Source of the DNA: Prosthecobacter debontii | Lineage (GTDB): Bacteria > Verrucomicrobiota > Verrucomicrobiia > Verrucomicrobiales > Akkermansiaceae | Direction of reading: 5' to 3' | Assembly (NCBI GenBank): GCA_945869465.1 | Contig: CAMBPB010000018.1 | Span: 1-41,021, forward strand | DNA: 41,021 nt | Shown here: positions 39,860-41,021 of the stretch, one piece after another | How positions within the stretch are numbered: the stretch's first letter is position 1 | How the letters are laid out: every line of letters starts with the position of its first letter | The notes under the pieces: model-generated | Told to the model about the DNA's origin: nothing | What the model saw: only the letters and a program-made list of their open reading frames with translations | The model's database searches: none | Made by a program: the position numbers and the translations under genes

Positions 39860-41021
39860 GTGATCCGGCGTTTCCACATCGAAGATCTGATTGTCCAAGA
39901 CCCATCGGGAGTGGTTTTCCGTGCCTTGGACACGGAAACCGGGCGGACGGTGGCAGTGCGCCGCTTTTTCCCATTCGGCGCGGATGGCGGGGGTTTGCAT
40001 GCCGACGAGCAAACCGCCTACGTGATCGGGGTCGGCCGACTCGCCGGGTTGCGGCACCCGGCCTTGCGCTCGGTCATTTGCGGCGGCTGCGATCCCGTCG
40101 ATGGCATGCCTTTCATCGCCACCGAATGGATCGAGGGCGAGTCGCTCCAGCCGATCATCGAGCGTGGCCCGCTATCCGCCGAGGATGCCACCCAAGTGAT
40201 TATCCAGGCGTTGGAGGTCTGCGAACTGCTCTCCGATGCGCTCGCCGAGGAAGCCGTCTGGGTGGAAACCGAGCTGCCCACGATCATCGTTGGCAACGAG
40301 CCAAGCGGCCGGGGCCTCACGTTCTGGATTTCCCCACTCAAATGGCTGGGCGGCGACCACCAATCCCGCGGGCTCGAATCGATTATCACCTTCACCGAGG
40401 AAATCATGGGTTGGCGTGGCCAAGTCGTGAGCGATCAGGCCGGCCTTGGTCTCGGGGCGTGGATCAAGTGGCTCCGCGGCGCGGCTGCCACCACCACCTT
40501 GCAGGAAGCCCGCGAAATGCTCGCCGCCTCGGTGGGTGCCGCCCCTCCAATCCCTGCCAAAAATCTCGTCACCCAAGCCACCGTCTCGATCGAAAAAGTC
40601 GGAAAAGCAGCCAAGGTTGGCAAGGTGGGAAAACCACGCCGCGCGAACAGATCTTGGGTGGCGACGTTCGCCCTGATCCTTGGGCTCACCTTGGTGGCCG
40701 CTGGCTTGGCCGGATTGTCGATCGTTCGCCACCGCGCCAAGCAAGACACCCTGCAGATCCCGACACCGACCAATTTGCAGAGCGCGAAACCCGAACCCAG
40801 AAAAGGCCCGCAGGCCGCCACCGCCAAGCCTGCCACCACGGACGAGCCGGTGAATGAAAACGATCGGATTGGCCAACTCAACCGCCGCGCCGCCGAGCTC
40901 AGCGCCCAGGCCGGCGGGGGCGGCACCCTTGCCCAGCAACAGGCGCTCGCCGGCAACCAAGGTGGCGTGGTCCCGGCCTCCAGCCGCGAACTGCTGCTCC
41001 AGAACGAAGGCAAAGCACTCG
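39860..41021 (+). CDS. Transmembrane protein-kinase-like (pseudokinase) protein, cut by the right edge
   Basis: Open from GTG 39860 to the window end, 387 codons seen, with AAAAGG just upstream of the GTG. The N-terminal 240 residues follow a Ser/Thr kinase outline (FHIEDLIVQDPSGVVFRALD, TGRTVAVRRFFP, PFIATEWIEGESLQPIIERG). The G-x-G-x-x-G loop is absent, the ATP-binding Lys is Arg, the HRD-type catalytic loop reads WVETELPTIIVGN, and DFG is FWISP. It should therefore not phosphorylate in the normal way. A Lys/Arg-rich stretch, a membrane helix near residues 263-287 (WVATFALILGLTLVAAGLAG) and a Pro/Ala-rich extracytoplasmic segment follow. It is likely a membrane-anchored sensor or scaffold, co-transcribed with the CBM9-like gene. 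Confidence 0.75.
   Translation, partial: MIRRFHIEDLIVQDPSGVVFRALDTETGRTVAVRRFFPFGADGGGLHADEQTAYVIGVGRLAGLRHPALRSVICGGCDPVDGMPFIATEWIEGESLQPIIERGPLSAEDATQVIIQALEVCELLSDALAEEAVWVETELPTIIVGNEPSGRGLTFWISPLKWLGGDHQSRGLESIITFTEEIMGWRGQVVSDQAGLGLGAWIKWLRGAAATTTLQEAREMLAASVGAAPPIPAKNLVTQATVSIEKVGKAAKVGKVGKPRRANRSWVATFALILGLTLVAAGLAGLSIVRHRAKQDTLQIPTPTNLQSAKPEPRKGPQAATAKPATTDEPVNENDRIGQLNRRAAELSAQAGGGGTLAQQQALAGNQGGVVPASSRELLLQNEGKAL

Noticed and set aside
40172..41013. Minus-strand frames of 262 and 192 codons near the right edge
   Set aside because: The plus-strand kinase-like frame from 39,860 has start context, a membrane helix and domain resemblance; the minus frames are shadows.

Overview
The window is about 41 kb of a GC-rich bacterial chromosome. 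It most likely comes from the phylum Verrucomicrobiota (family near Verrucomicrobiaceae/Akkermansiaceae). The taxonomic guess rests on gene content: three secreted DUF1080 (3-keto-disaccharide hydrolase-type) proteins, a type I sulfatase, a Sla1-homology fragment, an FG-GAP protein, a beta-helix/discoidin protein and a membrane-anchored pseudokinase sit beside housekeeping genes. Most start codons, even of ribosomal protein genes, lack a recognisable Shine-Dalgarno sequence.

Positions 1-12,890 (minus strand) hold one long informational operon, read from right to left: promoter (about 13,002-13,029), tRNA-Thr(GGT), tuf, tRNA-Trp(CCA), secE, nusG, rplK, rplA, rplJ, rplL, rpoB, rpoC. rpoC runs off the left edge. 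Two proteins are unusual. Ribosomal protein L10 has a C-terminal tail of 13 tandem hexapeptides. RpoC has an extra block of roughly 100 residues between the first and second cysteines of its second zinc site. Strong hairpins lie between rplL and rpoB and between tuf and tRNA-Trp.

Positions 13,070-15,250 hold a two-gene surface-glycan unit (FkbM methyltransferase, then exostosin-type glycosyltransferase). It has its own putative promoter and terminator, and an 8-base C tract abuts each probable start codon. Positions 15,498-18,179 hold rpsO-pnp with an intrinsic terminator. Positions 18,343-23,160 are a secreted carbohydrate-handling region: a DUF1080 protein with a translationally coupled truncated gene, a beta-helix/discoidin protein, an FG-GAP protein and a second DUF1080 protein.

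Positions 23,309-31,031 are metabolic and maintenance genes: a GNAT acetyltransferase, the accB-accC-thiE operon with a good promoter, trmB, a spermidine-synthase-fold methyltransferase that overlaps trmB tail to tail, and mutS carrying an in-frame simple-repeat insertion. Positions 31,295-33,970 add a third DUF1080 protein and a sulfatase.

Positions 34,354-39,044 (minus strand) are the best candidate for a little-described system. It is a three-gene operon encoding a membrane-anchored DUF1287 protein whose expected catalytic cysteine is alanine, a secreted protein with a C-terminal NADase-type glycan-binding-like domain, and an 843-residue protein that joins a UPF0489-like domain, an NlpC/P60-like peptidase and a CapA-type metallophosphatase. 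Together they suggest envelope polymer or peptidoglycan-peptide processing. The window ends with a CBM9-like protein followed by a transmembrane pseudokinase that is cut by the right edge.
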